Source: JAEXOD01 sp963667875 (GTDB lineage: Bacteria > Bacteroidota > Ignavibacteria > Ignavibacteriales > Melioribacteraceae). Taken from it: a stretch of 64,000 nucleotides of DNA. The notes beneath the pieces are model-generated. The model was given only the letters and a program-made list of their open reading frames with translations. It was not told the DNA's origin and searched no databases. Numbering within the stretch: position 1 is the first letter of the stretch; every line of letters starts with the position of its first letter. Position numbers and translations under genes: made by a program. Positions 1 through 8,759 of this stretch are shown here, in pieces. The DNA is taken from NCBI GenBank assembly GCA_963667875.2, contig CAXXGC010000013.1:620001-684000 (forward strand), written 5' to 3'.

Positions 1-191
1 ATTTTAATTTGGAAGGATATGATATAATGGATAAACTTCATAAAAAAAGATATAATAGATTGCACCCAAGGGGTAAAATGCCTTTAGAAGAATTAAATAA
101 TATTCTAATTAATAATTATTCTTCTATAAATGAAATTAACACAAAACTAAATAAAATATTTATTGCAAGCGGAAAACGATATGTTAACTAA
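1..191 (+). CDS. C-terminal end of an unidentified protein (5' end outside window)
   Basis: The reading frame is open from the window edge to a TAA at 189-191, so this is probably the last 60 or so residues of a gene starting upstream. The visible tail is basic in its first half (KKRYNRLHPRGKM) and then helical and polar. I do not recognise the family. The stop overlaps the ATG of the thioesterase gene by 11 bases, which suggests the two are translated together. A TTG at position 9 could in principle start a 60-residue protein, but no ribosome binding site is visible before it. Confidence 0.5.
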   Translation, partial: FNLEGYDIMDKLHKKRYNRLHPRGKMPLEELNNILINNYSSINEINTKLNKIFIASGKRYVN

Positions 192-609
192 CACATTAAG
201 CAAATTTAATATTGCTGAACAAGTACCAACTGAAATTTTATTAACTGTGAACACATACGATATAGATGTTGCCGGCCATGTAAATAATATAGTTTATATC
301 CGCTGGCTTGAAGATTTACGTAACAATTTTTTTTCAAAAACACATCCAATGGAGCTGATTCTTAAAGCAAATCATTATTTATTTGTTGTTTCGTGCGATG
401 TAAAATATAAAAAACAAATTAAACTTTTTGATAAACCAGTGGGCAAAATGTTTTTACAAAACCATTCGCATGGTTTATTTACTTTAAAAGCAGAAATAAT
501 TATTAATAATCATATTGCTTTTAGTGCTATTCAAAAATGTGTGTTCGTAAATTTAAGTAATAATAAAATGTTCACGGGAAACGTTAATGAACTTATTACC
601 AATCTTTAA
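181..609 (+). CDS. Acyl-CoA/acyl-ACP thioesterase, hotdog fold (4HBT/YbgC type)
   Basis: A 142-residue single-domain hotdog protein. The N-terminal block around residues 27-47 has the pattern D-x-D-x-x-GHVNN-x-x-Y-x-x-W-x-E-x-x-R, the signature of 4-hydroxybenzoyl-CoA thioesterase-like enzymes, with one of the Asp residues (27 or 29) as the likely catalytic acid. Such enzymes hydrolyse acyl-CoA or acyl-ACP thioesters; the substrate cannot be read from sequence. I chose ATG 181 over the in-frame TTG 163 because it gives the usual family length. The start overlaps the previous stop by 11 bases. A fatty-acid or menaquinone-related thioesterase are both possible. Confidence 0.8.
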   Translation: MLTNTLSKFNIAEQVPTEILLTVNTYDIDVAGHVNNIVYIRWLEDLRNNFFSKTHPMELILKANHYLFVVSCDVKYKKQIKLFDKPVGKMFLQNHSHGLFTLKAEIIINNHIAFSAIQKCVFVNLSNNKMFTGNVNELITNL

Positions 610-655
610 ACTATACAATTTACACTTTAATTTATACTCAAATAAGGAATAAAAT

Positions 656-1837
656 ATGAATACTAGAAACATGGGATTTAATACTAAACTGATTCACGGT
701 GGAGAATTTGAAGATCAATATGGAAGTGCTACTGTACCTATTTATCAAACTTCTACATTTAAGTTTAAAAACGCTAAACACGGGGCTGAGTGTTTTTCGG
801 GTCAAGCAGATGGATACATTTATACTCGAATTGCAAATCCAACTATACGTGCACTTGAAATTAATATTGCAGAGATGGAAAACGGTTACGATGGAATTGC
901 AACCAGTTCCGGAATGGCTGCTATAACAAGTGTTTATATGGCTCTATTAGGTGCAGGAAGTCACATCATCAGTACTGCTTCGGTATATGGACCTGCCCGC
1001 GGTGTACTGGAAAAAGACTTTTCCCGCTTTGGAGTTGAAGCAAGTTTTATAAGTACTTCTGACATAAAAAATATTGAACTAGTAATTAAGGGAAATAGCA
1101 AAGTTCTTTATGTTGAAACGCCATCTAATCCTACAATGGAAATTACCGATATTAAATTATGTGCAGAAATAGCAAAAAAATACAATTTGATTTTAGTTGT
1201 GGATAATACTTTTGCAACACCGTATTTACAAAAGCCGCTTGATTTAGGAGCCGATGTAGTTTTACATTCCGTCACAAAATTTATAAATGGCCATGCCGAT
1301 ATTGTTGGTGGTATTGTTGTAACTAAGAATAAAAATTTATTCGATAAAATTCGTCATTCAATGGTTTATATGGGTTGTAACATGGATCCGCATCAGGCTT
1401 ATATGGTATTACGCGGATTAAAAACTTTAGCTTTACGAGTTGAAAGAAATCAAGAAAATGCTCTAAAAGTTGCCCATTTTCTTGAAAATCATCCCAAAAT
1501 TGCATGGGTAAAATATCCGGGCCTTGAATCACATCCACAATACGAATTGGCAAAAACACAAATGAGTGGTTTTGGATCAATGATTAGTTTTGGAGTAAAA
1601 GGTGGATTGGAAGCCGGTAGTAAACTAATGGATAACGTACATTTAGCATTATTAGCAGTATCTTTAGGCGGGGTAGAAACTTTAATTCAGCACCCAGCAT
1701 CAATGACTCATGCTGCTGTAAGTAAAGCAGATAAACTTAATGCCGGAATTACAGATGATTTAGTTCGTTTATCCGTTGGAATTGAGGATATTCAAGATAT
1801 TATTGCAGATTTAGAACAAGCACTCGAAAAGGTCTAA
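656..1837 (+). CDS. PLP-dependent trans-sulfuration enzyme (methionine gamma-lyase / O-acetylhomoserine sulfhydrylase type)
   Basis: A 393-residue Cys/Met-metabolism fold type I enzyme. PLP-binding Lys208 lies in SVTKF, Asp183 in VVDNTFATP contacts the pyridine nitrogen, and Tyr56/Arg58 in the YTRIANPT block would bind cofactor phosphate from the neighbouring subunit. Tyr111 aligns with the catalytic tyrosine of methionine gamma-lyase, but the following residues are GPARG rather than the GCT of classical gamma-lyases, so the Cys that helps define that activity is absent. It may cleave methionine or cystathionine, or sulfhydrylate O-acetylhomoserine. A ribosome binding site (AAGGAA) lies just upstream of the ATG. 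It stands alone, 46 bases after the thioesterase stop. Confidence 0.85.
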   Translation: MNTRNMGFNTKLIHGGEFEDQYGSATVPIYQTSTFKFKNAKHGAECFSGQADGYIYTRIANPTIRALEINIAEMENGYDGIATSSGMAAITSVYMALLGAGSHIISTASVYGPARGVLEKDFSRFGVEASFISTSDIKNIELVIKGNSKVLYVETPSNPTMEITDIKLCAEIAKKYNLILVVDNTFATPYLQKPLDLGADVVLHSVTKFINGHADIVGGIVVTKNKNLFDKIRHSMVYMGCNMDPHQAYMVLRGLKTLALRVERNQENALKVAHFLENHPKIAWVKYPGLESHPQYELAKTQMSGFGSMISFGVKGGLEAGSKLMDNVHLALLAVSLGGVETLIQHPASMTHAAVSKADKLNAGITDDLVRLSVGIEDIQDIIADLEQALEKV

Positions 1838-1992
1838 TAAGTAAATTTACATTTTTTCATCAGAGACATAACAAAAAATTTATAATTGAAATTTATTACA
1901 TTATCCGAACATTTTGAAGTAATTAGTTGTTAGTGTTAAGTGTAAGTGAAATAATTAAATACCATAACTTAAACAAAATAGGGAGAATTAAA

Positions 1993-2700
1993 ATGGATAA
2001 CAACAATCAAGCATCTTTACCAAGAATTGGCGAACCTGCACCGGAATTTAAGGCTGTTACCACACAAGGCAATATAAATTTTCCGGCAGATTACAAAGGA
2101 AGCTGGGTAATATTATTTAGCCACCCCGCCGATTTTACTCCGGTTTGCACATCGGAATTTATGACATTTGCAAGTATGGAAGATCAATTTGAAAAAGCCA
2201 ATTGTAAATTAGTTGGGCTATCTGTTGATGGTCTTTATAGTCACATAGCTTGGCTGCGTACAATTAAAGAAAAAATAGAATACAAGGGAATGAAAAATGT
2301 TGAAGTTAAATTCCCTCTTATTGAAGATATTACAATGGAAGTAGCTAAAAAATACGGCATGATCCAACCGGGTGAAAGTAATACAAAAGCTGTTCGCGCA
2401 GTATTTGTTATTGATACAGCCGGAATTATTAGAACTATAATTTATTATCCGTTAAGCTTGGGAAGAAATTTTGACGAATTATATCGTGTCATACTTGCAC
2501 TTCAAACTGCTGACGCTTTTTCTGTAGCAACACCGGCGGATTGGCGACCGGGTGATGAGGTAATTGTTCCTACGGCCGGTTCATGTGGTGTTGCAAAGGA
2601 AAGAATGGAAGCAAAAGAAGATATGAAATGTTACGACTGGTTCTTCTGTACAAAAGAAATCAGCAAAGAAAAAATATTGAGTACAATTTTAAAGAAATAA
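1993..2700 (+). CDS. Peroxiredoxin, Prx6 (1-Cys / archaeal thioredoxin peroxidase) subfamily
   Basis: A 235-residue peroxiredoxin reducing H2O2 and organic peroxides. Peroxidatic Cys52 sits in the block FSHPADFTPVCTSEF. The long C-terminal arm carries Cys198, Cys213 and Cys219; the C213/C219 spacing matches the resolving-cysteine pair of archaeal enzymes such as Aeropyrum pernix peroxiredoxin (family knowledge). I chose ATG 1993 rather than an upstream TTG at 1927 because a strong GGGAG site at 1981-1985 precedes it and the protein then begins in the standard LPRIGEPAPEF way. The gene is monocistronic and is followed directly by a hairpin terminator. Confidence 0.9.
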   Translation: MDNNNQASLPRIGEPAPEFKAVTTQGNINFPADYKGSWVILFSHPADFTPVCTSEFMTFASMEDQFEKANCKLVGLSVDGLYSHIAWLRTIKEKIEYKGMKNVEVKFPLIEDITMEVAKKYGMIQPGESNTKAVRAVFVIDTAGIIRTIIYYPLSLGRNFDELYRVILALQTADAFSVATPADWRPGDEVIVPTAGSCGVAKERMEAKEDMKCYDWFFCTKEISKEKILSTILKK

Positions 2701-2708
2701 AAGCTAAG

Positions 2709-2742
2709 GGCTTCAATCATTAATAACGGTTGAAGCCTTTTT
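2709..2742 (+). terminator. Rho-independent terminator after the peroxiredoxin gene
   Basis: Stem GGCTTCAA (2709-2716) pairs with TTGAAGCC (2730-2737), 13-base loop, followed by TTTTT. It lies between the convergent peroxiredoxin and NfeD-like genes and may also stop transcription from the minus side, though with a weaker T tract. Confidence 0.8.
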
Positions 2743-2764
2743 AAAATTTAAATACCCTTAACAC

Positions 2765-4078
2765 CTATTTATCCACAGCAACAATTACGCGCATACCTTC
2801 AACTTTAACAACAACAATTTTGCTGTCATGTTTAATGTATTCATTATCGGCAACAACATCATATCTTTTATTATTAAACATTGCTGTACCCGAGGGACGT
2901 AAATCGGTAATTGCGTATCCTTTTGCACCTTCAAGATTTATTGAGGTAGATAATGTAGCGGTATAATCCGATTTAACATCAATACTGTCATGTAATATTA
3001 GGTTATTAAGCATTGTGGTTTTAGGTAAGTATTTAATTAGAATAGCAATAACTATTCCCGTTATTAAAAAAGTAAAAGCAAGTTGTATAATTGCATACGA
3101 AAGCATCTGCGAATCCACAGTTGGGAAATCGGAAATCAACCCCAAAAATAAACTTGATATAATCATAATTATACCAATAACGCCAACAAATCCAAAACCG
3201 GGTATAATAAATATTTCAAGTATTAATAAAACAACTCCCACAATAAATAGAATTATTTCAAATCCGCTTGCAAGTTCTAAAATGTAACCGGAACCAAAAA
3301 ATAAAGCCAACGCAATTACAGCGGCAGTTCCGGGTAAACCCCATCCGGGAGTTTTAATTTCGGTAAACATTCCAACCAACCCAATCATTATTAACAATGA
3401 CGAAACAATAGGATTGTTTAAAAATCGTACAAAATCTTCTGCCCAATTACTTCGGGCATCAATAATTTTAATATTGTTAAGATTTAAATAATCAATAACT
3501 GCGGAAATGGATGATAAAGATGTATCGGCAATACCAACTTTAATTGCTTCATCAGTTGTTAAAGTAACTAAAGTTGTGCTGTCGTCGGCCAAATCTTTTA
3601 CAATTACTCTTTCATCAACCATAGCCTGCGCTATATCGGTTCTTCTGCCTGTTTTTTCAGCGGTAGAACGCATTTCGGCACGCATATATGACTGATATTT
3701 TTCGGATTGTTTTTGGCCGGCTTCGTTTACTACGGTAGATGCGCCAATTGAAGCACCCTGCACCATAATAATTCTGGTACAGGATAACGTAATTAATGCC
3801 CCGGCAGAAATGGCGCGTTTATTAACAAATGCAATTGTTGGTATTTTACTATCAAGAATAGCATCTTTAATTTGTGTTGCTGCGTCAACTCTTCCGCCAA
3901 AAGTATTAATTTCAAAAATAATATATTTGGCTTTGTTTTTTTCAGCTTCGTTAATAATTCGTTTAACGTATGGAGCTAAGCCCAAGTCTATTTCTTTATC
4001 TATTTTGGCAACATAAACCAAATTTTGCGGAAAAACATATCCGCATAAAAGCAGAAATAAAACAATTATTTTTTTCAT
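2765..4078 (-). CDS. NfeD-like membrane-bound serine protease (ClpP-class, NfeD1b type)
   Basis: A 437-residue protein with a signal peptide (about 1-17), a ClpP-like serine protease domain (about 20-200), four or so membrane segments (about 225-355) and a C-terminal OB-fold NfeD domain (about 375-437). The oxyanion block is INTFGGRVDAA and the nucleophile is probably Ser91 in RAISAGALIT; a general-base Lys is expected near 127 (SEKYQ). Archaeal homologues cleave hydrophobic stomatin C-termini at the membrane; no stomatin gene is next to this copy. The gene is last in the tgt-yajC-ribBA-speB run, 10 bases after speB. Confidence 0.85.
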   Translation of the reverse strand: MKKIIVLFLLLCGYVFPQNLVYVAKIDKEIDLGLAPYVKRIINEAEKNKAKYIIFEINTFGGRVDAATQIKDAILDSKIPTIAFVNKRAISAGALITLSCTRIIMVQGASIGASTVVNEAGQKQSEKYQSYMRAEMRSTAEKTGRRTDIAQAMVDERVIVKDLADDSTTLVTLTTDEAIKVGIADTSLSSISAVIDYLNLNNIKIIDARSNWAEDFVRFLNNPIVSSLLIMIGLVGMFTEIKTPGWGLPGTAAVIALALFFGSGYILELASGFEIILFIVGVVLLILEIFIIPGFGFVGVIGIIMIISSLFLGLISDFPTVDSQMLSYAIIQLAFTFLITGIVIAILIKYLPKTTMLNNLILHDSIDVKSDYTATLSTSINLEGAKGYAITDLRPSGTAMFNNKRYDVVADNEYIKHDSKIVVVKVEGMRVIVAVDK

Positions 4079-4088
4079 TTTAATTAGC

Positions 4089-4976
4089 TTATTTATTTGT
4101 AAAAGCGTAATTTAATAATTTGTACGTTAATTTAGCCGCTGTAAAACTTGATAACGGTAATTTTTCATCCGGAGCAAGTTCAACAACATCAATTCCAACA
4201 ATATTTTTATTTTTACCTATTAATGCAAATAAATTCATTACTTCGTCCCACATTAAACCACCCGGTTCAGGTGTTCCGGTAGCAGGTAAAAAAGATGGGT
4301 CAAAACCATCAACGTCAAAACTAATATAAACATTTTCATTTAAACCCGATAAAACTTTTTCCTGCCAATTTTCATACTTGCCAAGTCTTATATCGCGCAT
4401 ATAAAAAGTTTTAATGCCATTTTCTTTAATAAATTTAGCTTCTTCAATACATTGTGCCCTAATACCAATCTGCGTAATATCCTTAGTTAATTCCGCAACA
4501 CGCGCCATTACTGAAGCATGTGAATATTTTGAACCTTGATAAGAATCTCGCAAATCCGAATGAGCATCAATTTGAATAATGGAAAGGTTTTCAAATTTTT
4601 CCAAATGTGCTTTTATTGGAGCGAAAGAAATTGAATGTTCTCCGCCAAGTGTTACTACAAATTTATCCTTATTTAATAGTGCAAGTGTTGTGTTATAAAT
4701 TAAATCCAATGCTTTTTTTGCACTAAGTTTACCTAATTTTAAAGGTTCTAATGTACAAATTCCTTTATCATAACATAACTGCCTATCCATTTCCTCATCA
4801 TAAAACTCCACATAATGAGATGCGCTAATTATTTCCTTTGGACCTTTTTTTGTCCCTTTTCCATAACTAACTGTTTTTTCAAAAGGAGCAGATAAAACTA
4901 CAATTTTTGAATCCTTAAAATTTGAAATTTCTTTTTCAATTGCTAAAAAGTTATGATCAATTCCTAACTCTTTCAT
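4089..4976 (-). CDS. speB: Agmatinase (ureohydrolase family)
   Basis: A 295-residue ureohydrolase. All binuclear manganese ligands are visible: His114 in GGEHSIS, Asp137/His139/Asp141 in IDAHSDLRD, and Asp221/Asp223 in SFDVDGFDP. It hydrolyses agmatine to putrescine and urea, or is a related arginase or guanidinobutyrase; length and the GTPEPGG loop fit agmatinase best. Its ATG overlaps the ribBA stop in a TAATG junction, so translation is probably coupled. No speA arginine decarboxylase lies in the window. Confidence 0.8.
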   Translation of the reverse strand: MKELGIDHNFLAIEKEISNFKDSKIVVLSAPFEKTVSYGKGTKKGPKEIISASHYVEFYDEEMDRQLCYDKGICTLEPLKLGKLSAKKALDLIYNTTLALLNKDKFVVTLGGEHSISFAPIKAHLEKFENLSIIQIDAHSDLRDSYQGSKYSHASVMARVAELTKDITQIGIRAQCIEEAKFIKENGIKTFYMRDIRLGKYENWQEKVLSGLNENVYISFDVDGFDPSFLPATGTPEPGGLMWDEVMNLFALIGKNKNIVGIDVVELAPDEKLPLSSFTAAKLTYKLLNYAFTNK

Positions 4977-6193
4977 TATAAATTCCCGGTTTTGTTTTCG
5001 TTTAAAATCAAATGACCTAATTTATCACGTTTTGTAAGCAAATATTTTTTATTACTTTTTGTGGGTGGAATTTCAATAGGCACACGTTCAACTATCTCAA
5101 TACCGTAACCCTTTAGTCCTATTATTTTTTTAGGATTATTGGTTAATAACTTAATTTTTTCAATACCCAAATCGTTTAATATTTGAGCACCTATACCATA
5201 ATCTCTTAAATCTGCTTTAAAACCAAGCTCTAAATTTGCTTCAACAGTATCTCTTCCGTTATCCTGCAAGTGGTACGCCTTAATTTTATTTGAAAGACCA
5301 ATACCCCGGCCTTCCTGACGCATGTATAAAAGTGCTCCGCGTCCTTCTTTTTCAATCAGCTGTATTGAATGGATCAACTGGTCATGACAATCACATCTTA
5401 ATGAATGAAACACATCACCGGTTAAACATTCGGAATGAACTCTTACTAAAACCGGTTCTCCTGTAGCAATATCCCCTTTTACCAAAACAACATGTTCTTT
5501 ATTATCTTGAATAGAACGATATATTCTAAGTTCAAAATCACCAAAATTGGTCGGGAAATTAATTGCCGATATTTTTTCAATAAGACGATCTTTTTTAATT
5601 CTGTATTTAATTAAATCGGTAACGGTTAATATCTTAAGATCAAATTTTTCTGCAATAATTTTCAGATTATCCAATCTTGCCATACTGCCGTCTTCATTTA
5701 AAATTTCGCATAACACGCCAACAGGATTTAAACCTGCTAGTTTACATAAATCCGTTACAGCTTCGGTATGTCCGGTTCTTTTTAATACACCGCCTTCCGC
5801 AGCTTTTAAAGGGAATATGTGTCCCGGTCGCGCAAAATCTTTAGATTCCGATTTGGGATCAGCTAGTTTTTTAATAGTTACCGCTCTATCGGCAGCAGAA
5901 ATTCCGGTAGTTGTACCTTCAATTGCATCAACTGTAATAGTAAATTGAGTACCATGTAAAGCAGTATTTGTATTAACCATCAACTCCAATTGCAGCCGGT
6001 CTAAACACGAACCGAACATTGGAACACAAATCATCCCGCGTCCGTGTTTAGCCATAAAATTTACTATATCAGGGGTGATATGTTCGGCTGCGCAAACAAA
6101 ATCACCTTCATTCTCTCTATCTTCCTCATCAATAATTATTAAAACTTTGCCTTCTTTAATAATTTTAATGGCTTCTTCAACATTACAAAACAT
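4976..6193 (-). CDS. ribBA: Bifunctional 3,4-dihydroxy-2-butanone-4-phosphate synthase / GTP cyclohydrolase II
   Basis: A 405-residue fusion for both entry steps of riboflavin synthesis. Residues 1-200 are the RibB domain, with the acidic DEEDRENEGDF loop (22-32) and the RTGHTEAVTDL block (139-149). Residues 205-405 are the RibA domain, with zinc-binding Cys256, Cys267 and Cys269 (SECLTGDVFHSLRCDC) and the RQEGRGIGL nucleotide loop. Both active sites look complete. The gene overlaps yajC and speB by one base each (TAATG junctions). No FMN riboswitch was seen nearby. Confidence 0.95.
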   Translation of the reverse strand: MFCNVEEAIKIIKEGKVLIIIDEEDRENEGDFVCAAEHITPDIVNFMAKHGRGMICVPMFGSCLDRLQLELMVNTNTALHGTQFTITVDAIEGTTTGISAADRAVTIKKLADPKSESKDFARPGHIFPLKAAEGGVLKRTGHTEAVTDLCKLAGLNPVGVLCEILNEDGSMARLDNLKIIAEKFDLKILTVTDLIKYRIKKDRLIEKISAINFPTNFGDFELRIYRSIQDNKEHVVLVKGDIATGEPVLVRVHSECLTGDVFHSLRCDCHDQLIHSIQLIEKEGRGALLYMRQEGRGIGLSNKIKAYHLQDNGRDTVEANLELGFKADLRDYGIGAQILNDLGIEKIKLLTNNPKKIIGLKGYGIEIVERVPIEIPPTKSNKKYLLTKRDKLGHLILNENKTGNL

Positions 6194-6504
6194 TATTTTC
6201 CTTCTTTAACAACTGTAGTAATTGCACTTCTTTCAATTTTAATTTTTACATTATTTCCAAGGTCTAATAAAACGGTTTTATCTTCCAAACCAGCTATTAC
6301 TCCATGAACACCGCCGCTTGTAATAACTTTATCGCCTTTTTGAATTGCGGATAATAAAGCTTCGCGTTCTTTAGCACGTTTTTGCTGAGGTCTGATAATC
6401 ATAAAATAAAAAATCGCAAAAATTGCTCCAAACATAATTAAAGTCTGTACCATACTTCCACCGCCGCCTTGACCTGGTGTTCCCATTGCTATTAGATAAT
6501 TCAT
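6193..6504 (-). CDS. yajC: Preprotein translocase subunit YajC
   Basis: A 103-residue protein with a short glycine-rich N-terminus, one membrane helix (about 19-40), the RPQQKRAKE cytoplasmic start and the KGDKVITSGGVHGVI core with the usual V..DK..VLLDLGNNVKIKIERSAI ending. YajC joins SecDF at the Sec translocon. It overlaps the end of tgt by four bases and the start of ribBA by one; the tgt-yajC pairing is widespread in bacteria. Confidence 0.92.
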   Translation of the reverse strand: MNYLIAMGTPGQGGGGSMVQTLIMFGAIFAIFYFMIIRPQQKRAKEREALLSAIQKGDKVITSGGVHGVIAGLEDKTVLLDLGNNVKIKIERSAITTVVKEGK

Positions 6505-7652
6505 TTTTCCTCCGAGTTAGTTTTAATGTTATTTGTTAATTTTTTAATTGTATCATTTTTCCAAATACTAAAATCGTTTGCTTTTATATGTTCTCTTGCT
6601 TCTCTTACTAAATTTAAATAAAATTTAAGATTATGAATTGAGGCTAATTCTAATGCCAAAATTTCTTTGGCAATAAATAAATGCCTTAAATATGAACGAG
6701 TAAAATTTTTACAAGTATAACAGTCACAAGTTTCATCTATTGGCCTAAAATCCGATTTATAAGTAGCATTACGAATAGTTAAATAACCATTTTTAGTAAA
6801 TAAATACGCGTTTCGTGCATTTCGTGTAGGCATTACACAATCAAACATGTCTACACCACGTTCAATACTTTCTAAAATATTTTCCGGTCGACCTACTCCC
6901 ATTAAATATCTGGGTTTATTTACAGGCATCATATCTGTTGTAAAATTTACCAAGTCGTACATAGTTTCCATTGGTTCGCCTACGGCTAATCCGCCAATAG
7001 CGTAACCGTTAAAATCCAAATCCACTAATTCGCGTGCGCTTTCTTCACGTAATTCCTTGTATACCGATCCTTGAATTATCCCAAACAATGCCTGCGATTT
7101 ACCATAAAGAGGATTCGTTTTTTCAAACGCTTCCTTATTTAATATAGCCCATCTTGAAGTTAAATCTTTAGATTTTTTTGCATATTCATAATCACATGGA
7201 TAAGGGGTACATTCATCCAAAACCATCATTATATCACTGCCAATTGAACGCTGTATTCCAATAACTTTTTCAGGGGTAAAATAATGTTTAGAACCGTCAA
7301 TATGAGATGAAAACTCAACTCCGTCACGTTTTAATTTACGTAATTCATTCAAACTAAATATTTGGAACCCGCCGCTATCAGTTAATATAGGTTTATCCCA
7401 ATTCATAAATTGGTGCAAACCACCGGCAGATTCTAATATTTCCGTACCGGGACGTAAATATAAATGGTATGTATTAGAAAGGATAATTTCGGCTTTAATA
7501 TCTTCTTTTAAAAATATATTAGGTACAGCTTTAACTGTTCCCTGTGTACCAACCGGCATAAATATGGGTGTGTTAATAATTCCGTGATCAGTTTCGAGTT
7601 CACCTAATCTTGCTTTTGAATTCTGATCATTATGTAATACTTTAAATTTCAC
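6501..7652 (-). CDS. tgt: Queuine tRNA-ribosyltransferase
   Basis: A 383-residue tRNA-guanine transglycosylase that swaps guanine 34 for preQ1 in GUN-anticodon tRNAs. The base-binding Asp92 is in LTDSGGFQIFSL, nucleophile Asp271 is in MFDCVMPTRNARN, and the zinc site is Cys309, Cys311, Cys314 and His340. The length is typical. It heads the tgt-yajC-ribBA-speB-nfeD run; the upstream spacer holds repeats, so its promoter could not be placed. Confidence 0.95.
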   Translation of the reverse strand: MKFKVLHNDQNSKARLGELETDHGIINTPIFMPVGTQGTVKAVPNIFLKEDIKAEIILSNTYHLYLRPGTEILESAGGLHQFMNWDKPILTDSGGFQIFSLNELRKLKRDGVEFSSHIDGSKHYFTPEKVIGIQRSIGSDIMMVLDECTPYPCDYEYAKKSKDLTSRWAILNKEAFEKTNPLYGKSQALFGIIQGSVYKELREESARELVDLDFNGYAIGGLAVGEPMETMYDLVNFTTDMMPVNKPRYLMGVGRPENILESIERGVDMFDCVMPTRNARNAYLFTKNGYLTIRNATYKSDFRPIDETCDCYTCKNFTRSYLRHLFIAKEILALELASIHNLKFYLNLVREAREHIKANDFSIWKNDTIKKLTNNIKTNSEEK

Positions 7653-7754
7653 TTGTTTATCTTAAATTATTCAAAACTTAAAGATAACCTTATTTATTAA
7701 AATCTTCCACTTATTTTTTAGTCCCATCCATAAATGATAATTATAAATAATTTT

Positions 7755-7800
7755 TATAAATATTTTGTCCATTTGGATTTAGTGATTGTTGGCTGAATAA
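7755..7800 (+). repeat. 46-bp direct repeat, copy 1
   Basis: Begins TATAAATATTTTGTCC and ends GGCTGAATAA. It matches 44 of 46 bases with the copy at 8029-8074. No coding potential. The pair flanks 228 bases that include both hairpins. Confidence 0.85.
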
Positions 7801-7825
7801 AATCTATTTGTTTATATTATTTTGT

Positions 7826-7845
7826 CCCATCCATAAATGGATGGG
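7826..7845. repeat. Perfect palindrome in spacer
   Basis: CCCATCCATAAATGGATGGG: two 9-base arms around AA. A partial copy, GTCCCATCCATAAATG, occurs at 7721-7736 and matches 7824-7839 exactly. A related imperfect hairpin (CCCAGTCA / TGGCTGGG) is at 7991-8010. These look like remnants of palindromic interspersed repeats rather than terminators, since no T tract follows. Confidence 0.7.
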
Positions 7846-8028
7846 CTAATAAAAAAATATAAACTATTTTGCTGTTCAGATAAAAGATTTTATAAGAACA
7901 TTTGTTGCAATAATTAGTGTTAAATATTTATATTTTCTTATTATAACATCTGTTATCATTATTTTACAAAAATCAAATATCGTTTAACAACCCAGTCACT
8001 TATGGCTGGGGAAGGGTGAATTAAAAAC

Positions 8029-8074
8029 TATAAATATTTTGTCCAATTGGATTTAGTGATTGTTAGCTGAATAA
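8029..8074 (+). repeat. 46-bp direct repeat, copy 2
   Basis: Begins TATAAATATTTTGTCC and ends AGCTGAATAA; two mismatches to copy 1 at 7755-7800. It lies 47 bases beyond the stop codon of the first rhodanese gene. Confidence 0.85.
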
Positions 8075-8121
8075 TGTATAATTTGGTGTTAATTCAAAAT
8101 TAAGAATTAAAAATTAAGAAT

Positions 8122-8469
8122 TTATTCCGTCGGTCCATCCCATCTGGAGATACCGCCTGCCAAGTTATAAATTTTGGTTATTCCCAATTTGCTCATTTCA
8201 TTTGCAGCATTTATACTTCTGCCGCCACTTCTGCAATAAATATAATAACTGCCGTTAATATCTAATTTGGCTATTTCTTTAATAAAATTTGGTGAATATA
8301 TATCAATAAGTTTAGATTTTGGTATCTTTATCTGATTATGTTCATCTTTTGTACGTACATCAATTAATACACCGCTTTTATCGTTATTATAACGCTCCCA
8401 AAATTCTTTAGAAGTTAATGATATTACTTTTGAGTTTGAACCGAATAATTTTGAAAATAGTCCTGACAT
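8122..8469 (-). CDS. Single-domain rhodanese
   Basis: A 115-residue rhodanese domain. The core has LIDVRTKDEH (about 35-45), the active loop CRSGGRS with the persulfide-forming Cys, and the GGISRWDGPTE ending. Such proteins move sulfane sulfur or act as cyanide:thiosulfate sulfurtransferases; the physiological partner is unknown. It is close in sequence to the gene at 8760-9086 (same order of blocks, same WDGPTE end), so the two arose by duplication. 290 AT-rich bases without a recognisable gene separate them. Confidence 0.85.
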   Translation of the reverse strand: MSGLFSKLFGSNSKVISLTSKEFWERYNNDKSGVLIDVRTKDEHNQIKIPKSKLIDIYSPNFIKEIAKLDINGSYYIYCRSGGRSINAANEMSKLGITKIYNLAGGISRWDGPTE

Positions 8470-8759
8470 ATTTAATCCTTTGTTTTTTTAATATTTAACA
8501 ACTGAAAGCCCAAAATAATTCAAATGCCGCTAAATATTTTAATCAAATCAGCTAAATTTTAAAAACTGCCTAAACCAAACAATAAGGAATATTATTATTA
8601 AAGAAGTACAACATTACATTTTGTTTACACAAACCGATTGACTTTAATTGATTACTATAATTTAATATAAGCAATAACTATAGATTGTTGTAATATAACA
8701 ATTTACTGAACTCTTATCTAAACACCTTATCTTTTTACAAAGACAATACAAAAAACAAA

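Larger units (their letters stand above)
7653..8121. other. Non-coding spacer with repeats and hairpins
   Basis: No credible gene on either strand. It contains a 46-bp direct repeat pair, a 16-bp direct repeat and two GC-rich hairpins that stand out from the AT-rich background. See the separate entries. The promoter of tgt should lie at its left edge. Confidence 0.7.

Noticed and set aside
1927..1992. N-terminal extension of the peroxiredoxin from TTG 1927
   Set aside because: The strong GGGAG site and the family's normal length place the start at ATG 1993.
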